Below, in pieces: positions 1-13,000 of a DNA stretch of 64,000 nucleotides (position 1 is its first letter; every line of letters starts with the position of its first letter). The notes under the pieces were generated by a model. It did no database searches. It was not told the DNA's origin and was given only the letters and a program-made list of their open reading frames with translations. Source of the stretch: Acheta domesticus (lineage: Eukaryota > Arthropoda > Insecta > Orthoptera > Gryllidae); the NCBI GenBank assembly GCA_031308135.1, contig JAHLJT010009436.1, positions 164,847,681-164,911,680 on the forward strand, written 5' to 3'. The translations under genes and the position numbers were made by a program.

Positions 1-354
1 AAGAAGCGATGACGGAAACTGTTCCAGATGAATGTGAATCATAATATTTAAAAATGCAATACCAGTATTGGTATTTATTGCATTATATCACACTGCAATC
101 CATATCATTACATTGGGAATCATTCTTTCCACGACTATTTCCGTCTGAACTCGGTCACGAAATACCAACTTTTCCATTAGCAAATTGTGCACTGTCTTGT
201 CAGCCGCTGAAGTACAGTAATAGAATCAGGGACCAGAAGCTTCCATAGCCGTTGTTGGATCGTTCTATTGAAAATCGCTAGCTTTGAACTTTAAATCTGC
301 ACACCAGCTTCTTCCGAGTCATTTAACTACTCGTTTAATGGGAGATCTTTCCGT

Positions 355-1029
355 TTGGAAATTCATGCTGTCAATTCCGAACAGTTGCAAGTTTGCCGTT
401 ACCATACATTCACCTCTTCCCACCCCGTCCTTCTCTCTTCTTTGACCCACTTCGTTCCTTTACTCTTCTTGGCGCCCTGCTCTTCTACGCAGCCAATTTC
501 AAGTAACCTTTCTCTTGTTCACGTTTCAAAACATCCCATTTTATGTACATTCTTCTTCGTTTCTTTATCTCATTTTGTTGTCTAGCATCTTTTCTTTTGT
601 CTTTTCCTGTTTTCACTCTTGTTGGTATAAGGTCCTGCTCTATGCTTATTGTAATGTCTTCTTCGTATTTGTAACAATTTTCTTTCTCCTTCACACTGTG
701 TTTCTATTTCTTTTAGTGCACCTTTCACTTTCTACGTTACGCTTCTCCAATACATCATCCGCTCTCCGTGTATTTCCTTTCTTTCCACTGCTTTTCATTC
801 TCCATCTCCTTCACTACTACTATGTTTCTAAGTTTCTCTCAAACATGATCCCGTCTTTTCCTCATCACCTCTCTTCATACCTCATCGCTCTCATCTTCCA
901 CTACCTCCGGCCCCATTCTTCCACACCTAATCGTTCCCAGCCTCCCCATCGCACTTGCCACTTCCTACTTCTTCTAACACTTGCCCCTGCTGTATCTTCT
1001 CTCACATCTTCCCGCCATTCCGAATCCAA
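355..1029 (+). other. Pyrimidine-rich flank of the 1.2-kb island; no gene
   Basis: T/C-rich sequence without a repeat unit. The frame open across it and the island encodes a Phe/Ser/Leu then Pro/Ser string with no domain. Sequence 1-354 shows nothing recognisable. Confidence 0.55.
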
Positions 1030-1229
1030 CGTGGTGCCACGCCCCCCATCTGAGCCCCTGCCGCCCGCCGGACAGCGCGCTCTCCCCCGCGCGGACCGCT
1101 GCCCAAAGCCGCGCCTTATCCGCGCCAGTGACGCCGCACGCCTTCGACCATTCGGAGGCGCGCTTATCGTCGGCCGCTGCCGAACATCGCGTGCTCTACG
1201 ACCGCTCAGCCTCTCCCGCTCCCCCAACC

Positions 1230-1640
1230 CTTACCCGCCCCACCCCGCACTGCCCCGCCTCACACTGCCCCTCCCCGCCCACCCAACCCTGCCTTGCCCT
1301 TCCCCACCCTGCCCCATGTTCCTCTCCGTCCCTTTTCTCACCCCTCCCCATGTTCCTCCCCTCCCCATTCCATACCCGTCCCTTATCCATCCCCTCCCCA
1401 TGCTCCTCCCCTCCCCATGTCCCTCCCCGCCCCATGTCCCTCCCTGTCCCATGTCCCTCTCCGCCCCTTTTCCCTCCCCTCCCCTGTCCCTCCCCTCTCC
1501 ATGTCCATCCCCGTCCCATATCCATTCCCTCCCCATGTCCCTCCCCTCCCCATTTCCATCCCCGTCCCATGTATATCCTCGTCCCATGTCCTTCCCTAGC
1601 CCACGTCCCTGACCACCCATGTCTCCCGACCCATGTCCCT
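1230..1640 (+). repeat. C-rich minisatellite island
   Basis: Imperfect tandem repeats of about 12-25 bp built on CCCATGTCCCTCCCCTCCCC; almost no G on +. The flanks (about 400-1030 and 1640-1900) keep a pyrimidine bias with no regular repeat. A CpG-rich patch (1030-1210) adjoins. Overlapping open frames on both strands (Pro/Ser-rich on +, Gly/Arg/Glu-rich on -) reflect composition only. Confidence 0.85.
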
Positions 1641-1899
1641 CCCTGTGCCTTCTACAACACTGCCCTTGACACCCTGTCCACTCAGTTTTGCCTCTCCCTG
1701 CTGTTCTATCCCGTCATGTTTTCTCTCCCGACCCGATTCCCCCCACGCCTCCTACACGTTCTACCACTACACCCCAGAATCGTCGTGTCTGCCCCGCCTT
1801 GTTTCAACTTATCAGCCTCGTCCTCTCTGTGCACCCCATTCTTCTTCCGCTCCGCTCCACGTCCTCCGTGCCGCGCCGCGACGGGGCCTCTAGTACACA

Positions 1900-2879
1900 C
1901 TCGAGGCTACCGCTCAACTCATGGCACCGCAGATAACTCTATGCTTTTCTTGAAATTGTTCGAATGGGCTCGTTGGTAAATGCCTGTACCCTTCTCTTTT
2001 GGCTGATCTCATTTGGTAGTCTTTTACGTATATTATGTCTGTCATCTCACGCATGCATTCGTGGGTAACAATTATACAATTTCATATTTCTTTAAATTAT
2101 TAATAATTTATATATTTTCTCTCGGTCTTAAGTATATGTTCGGTGTAGTGGTCAATGAAAACCAATAACTCATACAAGGCTCTAAACAAACAATTATTAT
2201 TTAAAAACGAATATTAACATTATCATTATCTTCATGCTCATTAGATGATGCGGAATTTTAAATTATAAATTTAGAACATTCCCCAATAGCTTGGAAAATT
2301 GTTTGTTGAAATGAGTTGAGATAGGATTTGACACCGCAGCTATCAAATATTTCCGACTGCTTTTCTGGACACACATTTGCTTGATGCAAAAAAACAACGC
2401 GCCCCAATGTAGTCCTCACTACGAGGAGTGTTGCACAGACGTCGATCGTATCACTGGGTTTATTCACAGATCGTAGTAAACCTTTCCAGTATACTCAAAA
2501 ATTTTGTCGGTCTCCTGACCATACGAAAATACTGTTTCCAAAATGTTCGTAATGTTACATCACAAAAAGAAGAGAAAATAAAATATTTTTACATGTCATT
2601 AAAAAACTGGAGAGAACGGAATATAGTTTAAATATAACAGACGGTCGAATCTACAATTAGATGTTATATTCACTCACGCTAGTAGCGATAGTATTGTTTA
2701 TATTTTTATTCAGTGGCTATTTTATTTGCAAATATCAATCCTTTACTCAAACGCGGGTAATGTGTGTGGTTAAGCCTAAGGCCTTACAAAGCCCTACACA
2801 CTGAGTTTCACGGCTAACGGCCCGTGGTATTCTCTGCAAGACATTAGACGTACTTGCAGTTCTGTTTGAGCATGTCTTT
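1900..2879. other. AT-rich intron; no feature recognised
   Basis: No repeats, domain-bearing frames or RNA genes seen. A 69-codon minus-strand frame at 2258-2467 has no recognisable motif. Confidence 0.5.
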
Positions 2880-3335
2880 GCACGGGCCACCGCGTGCCAA
2901 ACACCAGTCGGCGTTCCGCAGGGTTCAGAGCCGGGCCTCAGAGCCCTTGCGCGGAACGGCTGCTCGAAGCCGTCGCGTCGGGGCAGGCAGGAAGCCTCCG
3001 CCGCGGCGGTCCCGCTAAGTTGCGGCGACGGGGGCGGCGTCGGGGCGGCGTCGGGGGCGACGGGGGCGGCGCAGCGGTCGGAGCAAGCGCTGGTCAGTGA
3101 TTGGACGCGGGTGGCTGCGGCGGCTGGCTGCGGTCGCCTTCAATCAAACGGACGCTGCCGACGCAGTGCGTGCGACGCCCCACGCGGCCGACGCGCTAAC
3201 GACCCTGCGGCCGCCCCCTCTCCTCCCCTCCCCGCCCCACCCTGCATTCGCCGCCCCTCCTGTTTTCCGTCCCGCGTTTCGTGACCGCTCCTTCAGTCTC
3301 ACTACCCCGCGGTCGGCCTCGTTCCGGCCCGGCCT
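2880..3335. other. CpG-rich patch
   Basis: GC-rich and CpG-rich, with runs such as CGGGGGCGGCGTCGGGGCGG on the left and a C-rich right half. No start codon context, repeat unit or domain identifies a gene. It might be an unmethylated island or a decayed repeat island. Confidence 0.45.
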
Positions 3336-3339
3336 TTCT

Positions 3340-4070
3340 ACTGCACCAAACTAGCGTACGCCTACACGTATTCTCTTATTTGCTAGAGTACCAACTATGT
3401 CTGACGTAGTTTTTATTTCATGTTACCGTTGCCTGTTCCACAGAACCCCAAGTCACGCTTTTTTTTCGCTTCTACTGCCTTCACACTTCTTGAATCTGTC
3501 CTCGTCCCCTTTCCCCGCTCTCGACCCTGATCCTTGCCTTATCTCCTGACCATTTATCCACACTTTATCCCACCCTTGTACCCATTCCTGAAACCCTCCC
3601 CACACCCGTTATTCGCCACACTCACCCCCTTTGCTTCTTATCCTAATCCAGGCCTTGATTTTGACCTCAAAGTCGCCACTGATTATTCATCTCTAAACTT
3701 GTTCCAATTAGAAAAACCCTTTTTTTATCTGCCACTGTTTTACTTCTCGTCCTTTCTCCCTCAACATTATTTCCATCTTCATCGAAGCCCCTGATTCTAC
3801 GCAAGTTATAGACTTCTATTGCAGCTCTTAACTTGTTCGGATTCGCGAATCACGGCGCCTCCTTTCCTTCTCAGTTCTGCTTCCTCTGCGCTCTAGTCTG
3901 AAGAGGCAGAGGCCACTTCTTCCCCGTGCCTTAAAGAGCTGACCAACTATTAGCGTAGGAGCCCACCCCGGGACTCGTTCCCCCGGTAGAACAAGAAAAA
4001 TAATGTGGTATTGTAGACCACGCTGGGTTTCAATAACCAATTATTATCTGTTAATACAGCTATTCAAAAC
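3340..4070. other. Pyrimidine-rich intron, no gene
   Basis: T/C-biased to about 3830. Then 3830-4040 is a mixed-composition stretch that reads like part of a dispersed repeat on the minus strand (GAGTCCCGGGGTGGGCTCC), though no family or box structure can be assigned. Confidence 0.4.
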
Positions 4071-4074
4071 GAAT

Positions 4075-4076
4075 TC

Positions 4077-4124
<48 letters not shown>
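4075..4124. repeat. (AAT)n microsatellite
   Basis: About 16 AAT units. They are followed by TTAATGGCGAGGCTCAGGCC-type sequence that reads like the end of a dispersed repeat, but the family cannot be named. Confidence 0.9.
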
Positions 4125-4199
4125 TCCTTTATTAATGGCGAGGCTCAGGCCATAGGGCCTGCTCTTCCGCCTAACCACTGACAATTCAACTTCTATGAC

Positions 4200-5530
4200 T
4201 GACATATCAAGTTAAAATATTTGTTAGATATGTATATTGTAAAAAATAAGTTGTATCGATCTAATTTTCTATTTAATCGATTAGAATCTTTCAAAGGTGT
4301 AGCTATTATTGTCAAATTTTGCCACATTCAAGTTAAGATTTCATATCGCTGAAATGAATAAAAAGTCAATAATGGCCCCCATAAACTTCAGATATTTCCA
4401 TTTAGACGTCTGTTGGCTACTTTCGTTTTTTGAAATTTCATTTAATTATATTGCTGTATTCATATATTAGAATATTCCTCTATTCGCCGATATATTCTTA
4501 CTTTGTTTCTCAAATTCACAGTACCCACGTAAACATATGACGGGTTATTCCTGACTTGTACAAATTCTCTGTTAAGTAAAAACAATTAATTTTATTATTC
4601 GCCTCAGATTTCGTACTCTGAACAATAAGTAATAAATTGATTTATGCATAAATTATTTGTCGTAATATATTTGACTTACGATACCTAGAAGGCAATATTT
4701 TTCATTTTTCTTTTCCAGTGCATGCAAACACGATTAAGAAATACACAATAGAAAATGTCTCACCATTTCGAAGCCAGACTACGAGTAACCCATGTCTTCT
4801 AACCGGGTAAGTCATGTATTGTAATGGACAGCATCCACCACTTTTCTCCGCAACGAAACTTAATACACAGTAACGCAAATTTTCCTGGATATTCTCAAAG
4901 CCTTCTAAAGCAAGTGCTTGCATTACGTGTTAAATTTCTGCACTCGTCCGATACTTCACATATCATCCTTCAAGCAGCGCTGTCCCTCGTCTTCGGTCGA
5001 CCTTTCGAGATCGGTTAGCAAGTCACTTGAACTCGAGACTCAAAAGAATAATTCATTAAGTTCCATACTTCAGTTGAGGACGCTTCACGTTTTTGTTAAC
5101 TAAGCTTCAAAGCTCTTGAGAAATTTGAGGAAATACGAAACACCCACACGTGCGAAGCCTTTGCAGCGCCTGGGTTCGCTAAAATGGCATCCAGTGGCTC
5201 AGAGAATCTTGAGAACATTGAAGTCCGTTGCGCCTGTCTCGGATGCGAGCGGCCTTTTTGTGTGGGTGAAGAGTTGAGCACCTACTCGTGTGAAAGAATG
5301 TAAGCAAGAACCACTACGATACCGTTGAAGCAAACGGTAATAAATGTTCAAAACTCTTGATATGCTTGACGATAGATTTATGTCCAAGTACTTTTATAGA
5401 GCATATTTGCATCCGTAAATTATTAATTGTAAAGTAAGTTTGTTTTGAAATACTTGAACATGAAACCAGTTCCTTTTTTTCTTCAGTGTTTCAAGTTTTG
5501 CGGAATTAAACTTCCATTCTTTGTCTCTGA
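4200..5530. other. AT-rich intron; no feature recognised
   Basis: Ordinary low-GC sequence with only short chance frames (under 75 codons) on both strands. The same holds for 5770-6880. Confidence 0.5.
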
Positions 5531-5534
5531 TACG

Positions 5535-5760
5535 CGGCACGAGTGAGGGTACGGGAGAGTATTGATACTGGTGGGGTCGCCAATTGAGGTCACTTCTCCC
5601 GTAAATATAGTGCATGTTGTAGGAGGTGATTTCCCCCCCCCTAGCTAATGTGAGATCCGGCGCCGACCCACTCTTCATTTTTTTTCGGGTTATTCCCCCT
5701 CCAGGTAGCCTTCCCTGTCGTGCACTACTCCAGACAGGAAAAGCTCTAAGCTAGCGTCTG
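5535..5760 (-). mobile_element. Fragment of the long SINE (3' half), minus strand, diverged
   Basis: The reverse complement carries GGGTCGGCGCCGGATCTCAC, a CTACCTGGAGGGGG-type block and ACGGGAGAAGTGACCTC, in the order seen near the 3' ends of the long SINE copies. The head is absent. Divergence is greater than in the 33.5-kb fragment. Confidence 0.5.
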
Positions 5761-6884
5761 GTATCTTATCTATGATGATTAGACCTCGGATTTTAGGACA
5801 AATGCGTATTTAGTTCCTTTAGGATGTGGTGGATAATAACTACAGATGTTTACGAATCATGAGAAAATAGATCTACTGAAAGCTTCAAATAGTGGCCCAA
5901 ATGTCCTAACAGGGCGGTTCATGCCCATTTTAATGTTTTTACCTAAAAGAAGTAATTTGTAAGAACGATCATATTTTAAATGCTAAATTTTTAAATTCGT
6001 TTTACGGAAACAGATACTTTTCCAAATGCAAATATTACGTGATGGAACACACACTCGACAACGCACCGAAATTTCTCATCCAAAATACCGAACTCAGTAA
6101 TTTTTCTCACCCAAAATACCGGTCCTTGGAAGTCAACATTAATAAGGATGTTCCACACTCGTCTCCAATCAGCACGCACTTCTTAGAGTATCGCACCCAC
6201 TGCTGGTGCAACTGCTCTGTTTACAGGTCGAGGCTTATCATCGTAGCGCGTCGTCTTCGAAGTCCAGGCGAGGAAAGCCACAGGTCAAGCAAAAGCCTAC
6301 TCTCGGACAGGCGAAGATTACAAAATATAAAGATTACAAAATGGTTAAATGAGTCGTGTGGTATAAGAGTTTTTTTGGGGGGGGAGGGACGAGTGAAGAA
6401 GTTCCAGGAGAAGTGCGCATGAGAAAATGTGACTAAATTTGTTTGCTCCTATAAATCTGTGTCAGCGAAAAGTTCAATTTCACCCTTCAAAATGATTTTA
6501 ATAGATAGAGCCTTATTGTAGATATTTTGGAGAAGTTATTGATGATATACTATACTGCTAATTATGAATGTGAATAAAATAGGCTTGTAGTAGCTCTCAT
6601 AAATGTAAGAACACGTTATCCTATAATAAAAATTGCCCTATTTAATTCTTTTGGGATCAGTTCTAGATGTCAAAAATAGAACTTTTTCATGTCTATTTAT
6701 TTGCGTGGCTTAGTCATTTTGTAACCTATTTGAAGTGTCTAATACGTCGATTTTCATGCCTACCAGTGCCTGATTTCGTAATTTATTGCCTATTTTATGT
6801 GCCTAAATTAAACTTTTTTATGCCTAACATTCAGAGGTCTAATGATGATGCAGTGCATGTAAGTATTTTTGGGTGTTTGTAGGT

Positions 6885-7135
6885 ATGTAAGAGAAGATTG
6901 TGCGCCGTCCAAAGCCAGTTGTTAGGGAACTGCATCGCCGAAAAACCAAGGACAACTGACGATCGGAGTAGTCGAAAGTTGGAATTCTTCCTCGGATTAA
7001 TTTCAACCCAGCTGAAGTCACAGAATGTACTCGAAATTCTGCCATTCCCAGAACTCGAACCTTAGGACCTCTCGGGCAATGATGCTGCAGAAATCATGAT
7101 ATCGCCGCTGAACCCTCCCAGTCGGTCCGCAAGTT
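6885..7135 (-). mobile_element. tRNA-derived SINE, minus strand, diverged
   Basis: On the minus strand, a tRNA-like head beginning near 7130 leads to a B-box-like AGGTTCGAGTTCT (about 7050-7063). An approximately 160-bp body follows. The A box is weak, so this is either an old copy or a different tRNA-headed family. An open frame on the same strand (6839-7045) is incidental. Confidence 0.45.
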
Positions 7136-7139
7136 GACA

Positions 7140-8700
7140 TGTGCATATGATGAAAGATGGATATAACAAATTATTTATTACACTGAAATGAAACATATGT
7201 ATAGTTGTATGTGTAAAGGCTGAAGATAATAATTAATTATTATTATTGAAATATTTGAACTTACGTAAAATTCCGATTGGAATTTCCTCTGCAGTGAAAA
7301 GCGCTGGTGCCGAAACGCCATACTGGTTTCTGAGAGCCTGCTGAACTATTTTTGGGTGTTCTACAAGTATAATACAAAACAAAACGCAGGAAAAGGTTCC
7401 TACTGGATACGTAAAAAAGCTTACGTTTCAGGTGACATGTCTCTAAATTTGCTAGACAGAGGAATCATGTAGATCCGTTCAACACATTTGTATTCGACTG
7501 TATTTCTATATTTCACGATTATACTACTATGTGCTCTCGAGATCTCGACAATTATGTTTTCAAACAAGAGAACAATACACGTTTGAGATCGATAAGTAAA
7601 GAAAGTTGTTTTGTTCACAGAAACCTTTATTTACAAAGTGATTTTACTAGAACTGTAATGTCCTATGGATGTAGTTTCTTTCAATGCTTTCTCTCTTCCT
7701 GTGCCATTTGCTTTTATGTTCAGTTACGTATGAATTCCCTGGAATGCATTTCAACGCAATCGAGCAACTGGGGTTAAATGACTTGCATGCAACTTGGGTA
7801 ATAAACTTGTTTTTGTGGGAACGATGTTGGTCTGCATAATATTATGCTTCATTTCACAGAACATTAGGTCTTTACGGCCTGTGCATTCCCCAGATATTTC
7901 TTCATCCGTTAACAAGGAAAACATATGTATATATTAAGTTTCGCTCAAGTGAAGCTGGAGAGTATTTCTTTTCATTAATTATTTAAAGAAGATATGGTAT
8001 TGGAGATGCTTCTTAAACGATTTGTGATGTACCTAGCTATCAGTTGGTTAATATCTCTCAAACACGTTGCAAATGCGTTCTGTACATCTTTCACACCTCT
8101 AGCATTACTTTGATTATATTTATTTCGCTAGAACTAATGTTCAATTTAACACGACATATACACGCAATAGTGAATTTAATTGCTTAAACTAGAATACGTG
8201 AATGTCAGCTGGTTTTTCTATATTTTTGGCATACCTGCTTTAACTGGATTCGAAAATTTAGTTTCCTAGCAACTCATAAAAACGAAAACTTACCACTTTG
8301 CATCTCTTTGTTATTAGAGAGATACCTGGTGACAAAATATTAACTCCCCTTATTAACTCTCATCCTTGCAAGAGACAAATAGAGCATTTATGCCTTTGTG
8401 GGGCACATTAGTTTCAGAAATATATCAACCGCAGACAACTCCCTTCTCGGGTTTACATGAAATAGATAACCTGTCTTGTTTTGCGCGGTGTTCTCGGACA
8501 GATAGCGTTGCAAGAGTAACAGCGGAGCTAACAGATCGCAGGCAGAGCACAAAATTCCCTCGTCATTCTGTCGCGCAACCATCCCGACCCGTTTTCACAT
8601 TCCTGTCAGGAAATCGTTGGAAATTCGATTTACAAAACGCGTCGAACAACGTCCAATAAATCACAACATTCACCGCTGCACCGTAATAGGAGACATAACG
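7140..8700. other. AT-rich intron; no feature recognised
   Basis: No repeats, domains or RNA structures were recognised. Short frames at 7421-7618 (-), 7529-7777 (+) and 8366-8659 (+) have no motif. Confidence 0.5.
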
Positions 8701-8739
8701 CTTGTTTATACGACGAACGCGTTTCATTATAGCGGCCGA

Positions 8740-8835
8740 GGACGCGACGATCCGATCCGATCCGACGCGATCCGATCCGTCGCGACGCGAAGCCGCCCCT
8801 CCGCGGCCGGGGCGTTGGCGGCGGTGCGCGTCGGC
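8740..8835. repeat. Short GATCC/GCGACGC-rich tandem patch
   Basis: CGATCCGATCCGATCCGACG followed by a variant repeat, then a CpG-rich stretch. A local 5- to 10-bp tandem expansion; sequence to 9000 stays CpG-rich. Confidence 0.6.
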
Positions 8836-9119
8836 GAGTGAATTGATTGTATTTCCAATTAAGTGTCACGCGGCGGCAAAGAGCTCACTTGACACATTCC
8901 TCCCGCAGATCAAACACGTCAGAGAGGTCGCTCGTGTGTCGTCCCGGACGCCCGTCCTCTGGCTTTGGACGGCGCGTGGCCATGGCGACCGTTTCCAACT
9001 TCAGATGAACCGCAGGCTTGCTCCTCTGCCTCTTGTCGGCCATCTCGTTTACATGTTCATTTCTGTGCTCCATCTCGATCAAGTTTTCCTCCCAACTCCA
9101 TCAGATCCTTTCATCAGTT

Positions 9120-11450
9120 TTTCTTGATCCATTGAGCAAATGTTGAAATGGCTCGTTTCTTTTCCTGACATAAATGTAGCTTCGCTGTCTGTGACGTTTT
9201 GTTGATTTCTCATTTTGCTAGTTGTGGTAGGAGTAGAACCTGGGTGTGATTTGCTATGTTCTTACCAACACCATAAAACCAATATGTATTTCGTTTACCG
9301 ATGCAAATACGTTTTTTATAACACGAGAGGAAAACGATCTCGGGTTCAAATGTTTCTAACTCTCTTTGTTGATATTTATCGCTGGTTATTCATCATTCAA
9401 CTAAGTGTAGTAAAATTGTGGGGTAGGTTCTGGAGCGCAACAATACATGGGCGGATTATACTTTTGCTTCACATTTCGCACACAGTTTTTACTCCTTTTT
9501 GACGTAAATAATACAAAACAAAATAAATAAAATGTTTAAGGTGAATTTTTAGAAATAATGTTTTCTTCCATACGTCAAATACAGTTTTAGTGGCCGTTTT
9601 TACAAAAATAATTCTCTCCTTTACCTACGAATGTTCACTTGTCGTTCTTCAATTATATCCGAACGCAAATTTCTACTTCTTGGCTTTTTGTGCGTCTTTC
9701 TTCATGAGATAGACATGTTTGTTCTAATTTCTCTCTTCCCTCGTTTAGCCATCGAGGTGGTAGTATTATTCAACACATTTGTTTTTTCATGTCCATTCTC
9801 TAATCTCCATGTCTAGATTTACCATTTGTCCTTGTTTTGGGTCTTCTCTGAAATCTCTCTTAATTTCCTATTCTTTTCTTCCGTGTATCTCTCTTTTTAT
9901 CCTCTCCTGCATTGACCCACGTGGCATCACGACTCGCAATTTTGCTGCGATCTTTTCAAGGTTTCTCCTGTCAGCCCTTGAGAACACATTTGATGTCACA
10001 CTTCGCACGGTTTCTCTTCTATTCTCGTCGCTCGTGTGCTTATATTCGGGGTCCTCGACCTGTCTGTATTGCTTGTTTCCAATGCGCGCAAAAAATCAAA
10101 AGAACAATATAGTCAAATCAGAGTGTTTATAGTTTTGAATATATAATTAGTAAATCGCAAAAAATCAAATCAGTTTCGATTTTGACTGTAAAATGTGAAT
10201 ATTTGTGTGTGTTATTCCGCATATTCTCATACCGTGCGTACCGACTGAAATCTCATACTCAGTGCGTCACTGCTTACGACGAGTTGACGTTGTACGATAG
10301 CAAGGCTCTAGGGAATTGACCGCACGATATTAAATATTTCCTACTCACATGTTGGGTTATTAAACAGCATTAGCTTTATTCAAACTCTTGGTAGTGTCTA
10401 AAGAACGGTTGTTCTGAAAATATACAATACGTCGATTTTTTCTGAAGTGGCTGATGACCGTAGGTCATTCTTACTCCCCTGCCTTATAATATTAATATTT
10501 TTAATTAATTCCCAAACTTCCTTCTCGACAGGGTTCGTGATGTCAGAAATGTGCGTACCACTATTAAAAAGATCCATTTTATTAGGTAGGAAGTGAAACA
10601 ATGATCTAATGTCATCGGCCACTTTAAAAATCGAAGTGTATACAATATTACTTAAGTAGAGTGAAGATTTTTTGTTAAAATATTTAATTTACTGTAATGT
10701 TATACAAGACTTTTTATTTGTAGTTCTTAAGCAGTGCGTATTCAACTGTTTAGAAAAACATTGTGCGTGTTTTTGTTTAGCAGGGGTTTTGCTATAGAAT
10801 CTTTTCTCTTTGTTCTAAATTCTTTATTGGGTTCATCTCGGTATCTCTAGGTGCATCTCACCCGTGCCGACGCTCTTTGCGCAGTCACCACGTTTACTTC
10901 CGCCATTGTCCTATTTTCATTTCCGCTTCCCCTGGTGTTTCAGTTCGTTGGTTTGTTCAGTTCGAATTTCCGATTCGATGTTTTTTCCCATTATTCCATA
11001 TTCCCTCGTCCCGAAGCTCCGTTATTTTGTGAACCTGGTGTGTTTGTATTCTTCTCACAATTCGTAGATTAAAAAATGAGACTGGAATAAATATTTTTCT
11101 TAGAAATCTTTTACAGCCTCTTCATCTTGCCCGTAGAAATAGCAAAAATATTCATTTTTACCATGTTTTTGGCTGTACTTCGACTTTCGGTACACAATCC
11201 TCCTTACTGGTAGTAAGTATTTGCTGTTTATTCTGTTCTCATTTACTGAACTACCTCATACGGATTCAAAATGATACAGTAATTTCCTTTCGGTTGCCAG
11301 TGACTATTATGACTGACATATTTCCCTCCTCCCTTCCCGTTTCGTTTCTCTTTCACTCAATTCATACTAGTCGAAACGATGACTCCCTACTGCTCACCCG
11401 ACGCAGTCAGCTTGTCCCTCACATTCGCATCTACATCGCGAGAGCGACGC
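9120..11450. other. AT-rich intron with pyrimidine-biased stretches
   Basis: Apart from the inverted-repeat element at 10447-10622, nothing is recognised. 9600-10100 and 10860-11060 are T/C-rich and grade toward the repeat island that starts at 11460. Confidence 0.5.
10447..10622. repeat. Short inverted-repeat element (MITE-like), diverged
   Basis: GTGGCTGATGACCGTAGGTC at 10447 and the reverse complement of the sequence ending at 10622 (GTGGCCGATGACATTAGATC) pair over about 24 bp with 5-6 mismatches, and the arms stay loosely similar further in. It is 176 bp overall. No clear target duplication. The 74-residue frame on the minus strand across it has no known motif and is probably chance. Confidence 0.4.
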
Positions 11451-11459
11451 ATCTCAAAC

Positions 11460-12060
11460 GCGGCGTCTCCCTCGCACACTGTCTCGTGTTCTTCTCTTCT
11501 CCCTCGCACACTGTCTCGTATTCTTTTCTCTCCTCGCTCGCTCTCGCGTGTCTCTACTCCCTCGCCACACTGTCTCGTGTTTCTTCTCTTCCCTCGCACA
11601 CTGTCTCGTATTCTTTTCTTCTCCTCGCTCGCTCTCGCGTGTCTCTACCCCCTCGCACACTGTCTCGTGATCTTACCCTCTCTCTTGCACGCTCTCTCGT
11701 ATTTATTCCCTCTCACTCGCACACTGTCCTGTCGCATGTCCTCTCTCTCGCTCTGTTCTCCTATTCTCTCCTCGCACGCACATGTCTTCTCTCGTATCAG
11801 TTTTCTTCTCTCCTATCTTTGCCTCGCACTCGCGATCTCCCTCGTGTCTCTACTCCTCGCACTCTCACTCTGTTCTTCGTCTCTCGCAATCTCTCTTGCA
11901 TTCTCCCTCGCTCACTCCCTCGTCTTTCTTTTTCTCGCTGCTCTCTCGTGTCCTCCCCTCGCACACTGTCGTGTTCTTCTCTTCTCCCTCGCACTCTGTC
12001 TCGTGTTCTTTTAATTCTCCCTCGCTCGCTCTCTCGTGTCTCTCCCTCGCACACTCACCC
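11460..12060 (+). repeat. Pyrimidine-rich minisatellite with higher-order period
   Basis: Units of about 34-38 bp around CCCTCGCACACTGTCTCGT alternate with CTCGCTCGCTCTCGCGTGTC. A longer unit of about 90 bp is visible: CCCTCGCACACTGTCTCGTA at 11501 recurs at 11591. Regularity falls off to the right. Frames of more than 200 codons in several phases (for example 11294-12370 +) come from the repeat and encode Ser/Leu/Arg-rich strings with no domain. Confidence 0.88.
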
Positions 12061-12369
12061 GTGTTCCTTCCCGCTCCTTTGGCACGCAAGGACGTCGGCC
12101 TCGCAGCGGGCGCCGAAGCGAGCGGCGAAAAGGCGGCGCCAGAGAGCGCCAGCGGCTCGCAATCGACAGCGCGGGGCAGGCGCGCCCTGCCGCCCACGCG
12201 GACTCAAGAGGATTTCCGCGAAGGACGCTACCACGTCGCGGCCGCTCTCATGGCACGGCGCGGCGGCGCTTTCCGCTTCCGGGGAAAATGTACAAGCAAA
12301 GAAGCCACATGTGAAGAGCGAGTTTCTCAGGTCTGAAGTTGATTTGGTCGTATTAAAACAGGGGTTCTG

Positions 12370-13000
12370 AAATGTTCTTGGCGTATCTCGCTCTCTTTAC
12401 GGTTAAAATTACGGAACACCCACCCGTGAAACTAGCTTCGTGAAGGAAAATGAAAAACACCCTGAAAATATACGTCCTCATTTCTAGTTGAAGCTGCTCT
12501 TTCGTAAAAGGAAGAACAAAAAACAAAACATTGAAGATGCAAAATAAATATATTCTTTGGTTTGATTTCTAATTAATCGAACAATTTTAGTTCTAGAGTT
12601 TTCCTAGAATTAGTGTTAGAATTCTAGAATTACGGAATAATTTTAATTTTAGAATTATTTATTAGCTCTTTTTGCTAATAACTATTTGATTTTCATGACA
12701 TACAAAATCCATAACTGCATCTTATTTCACAATTGTTTTACCTGAATAACTTAATTGTGAATAATTGCAGCGTATCTGCCCAATTGCAAAGATAAGAATG
12801 TCCTTGAGAATGAAACTTTAAAAATCACGACAGAAACGAGACGAAATGGAGTTAACGATGACTTTAAACAAGGACAGTCACACGATTCAAGAGAGCATCG
12901 AAGTGGTATTGTCAGAAAGCGCAAAGAACTTGGATGCTTGGAATCTGTAGGGGTGAGGGTGCCACGGCACAAAAAGGATTGAGGAAATACCAAAGATAAC
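12370..13000. other. AT-rich intron; no feature recognised
   Basis: A short-period run of TAGAATT-like words (about 12580-12690) is the only visible structure. Confidence 0.5.

Noticed and set aside
515..1979. Long plus-strand frames (365 and 332 codons) and minus-strand Gly/Arg/Glu frames
   Set aside because: These come from a pyrimidine-rich tract and minisatellite; sequence is Phe/Ser/Leu then Pro/Ser strings with no domain, open in several phases.
10398..10622. 74-codon minus-strand frame
   Set aside because: Coincides with an inverted-repeat element and has no known motif.
11460..12060. CRISPR array
   Set aside because: Repeats are contiguous and diverged with no unique spacers, and the genome is eukaryotic. 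The same applies to the 38.5-kb array.
11294..12370. 358-codon Ser/Leu/Arg-rich frame
   Set aside because: Encoded by the CCCTCGCACACTGTCTCGT repeat and its flanks; overlapping frames in other phases are equally long.
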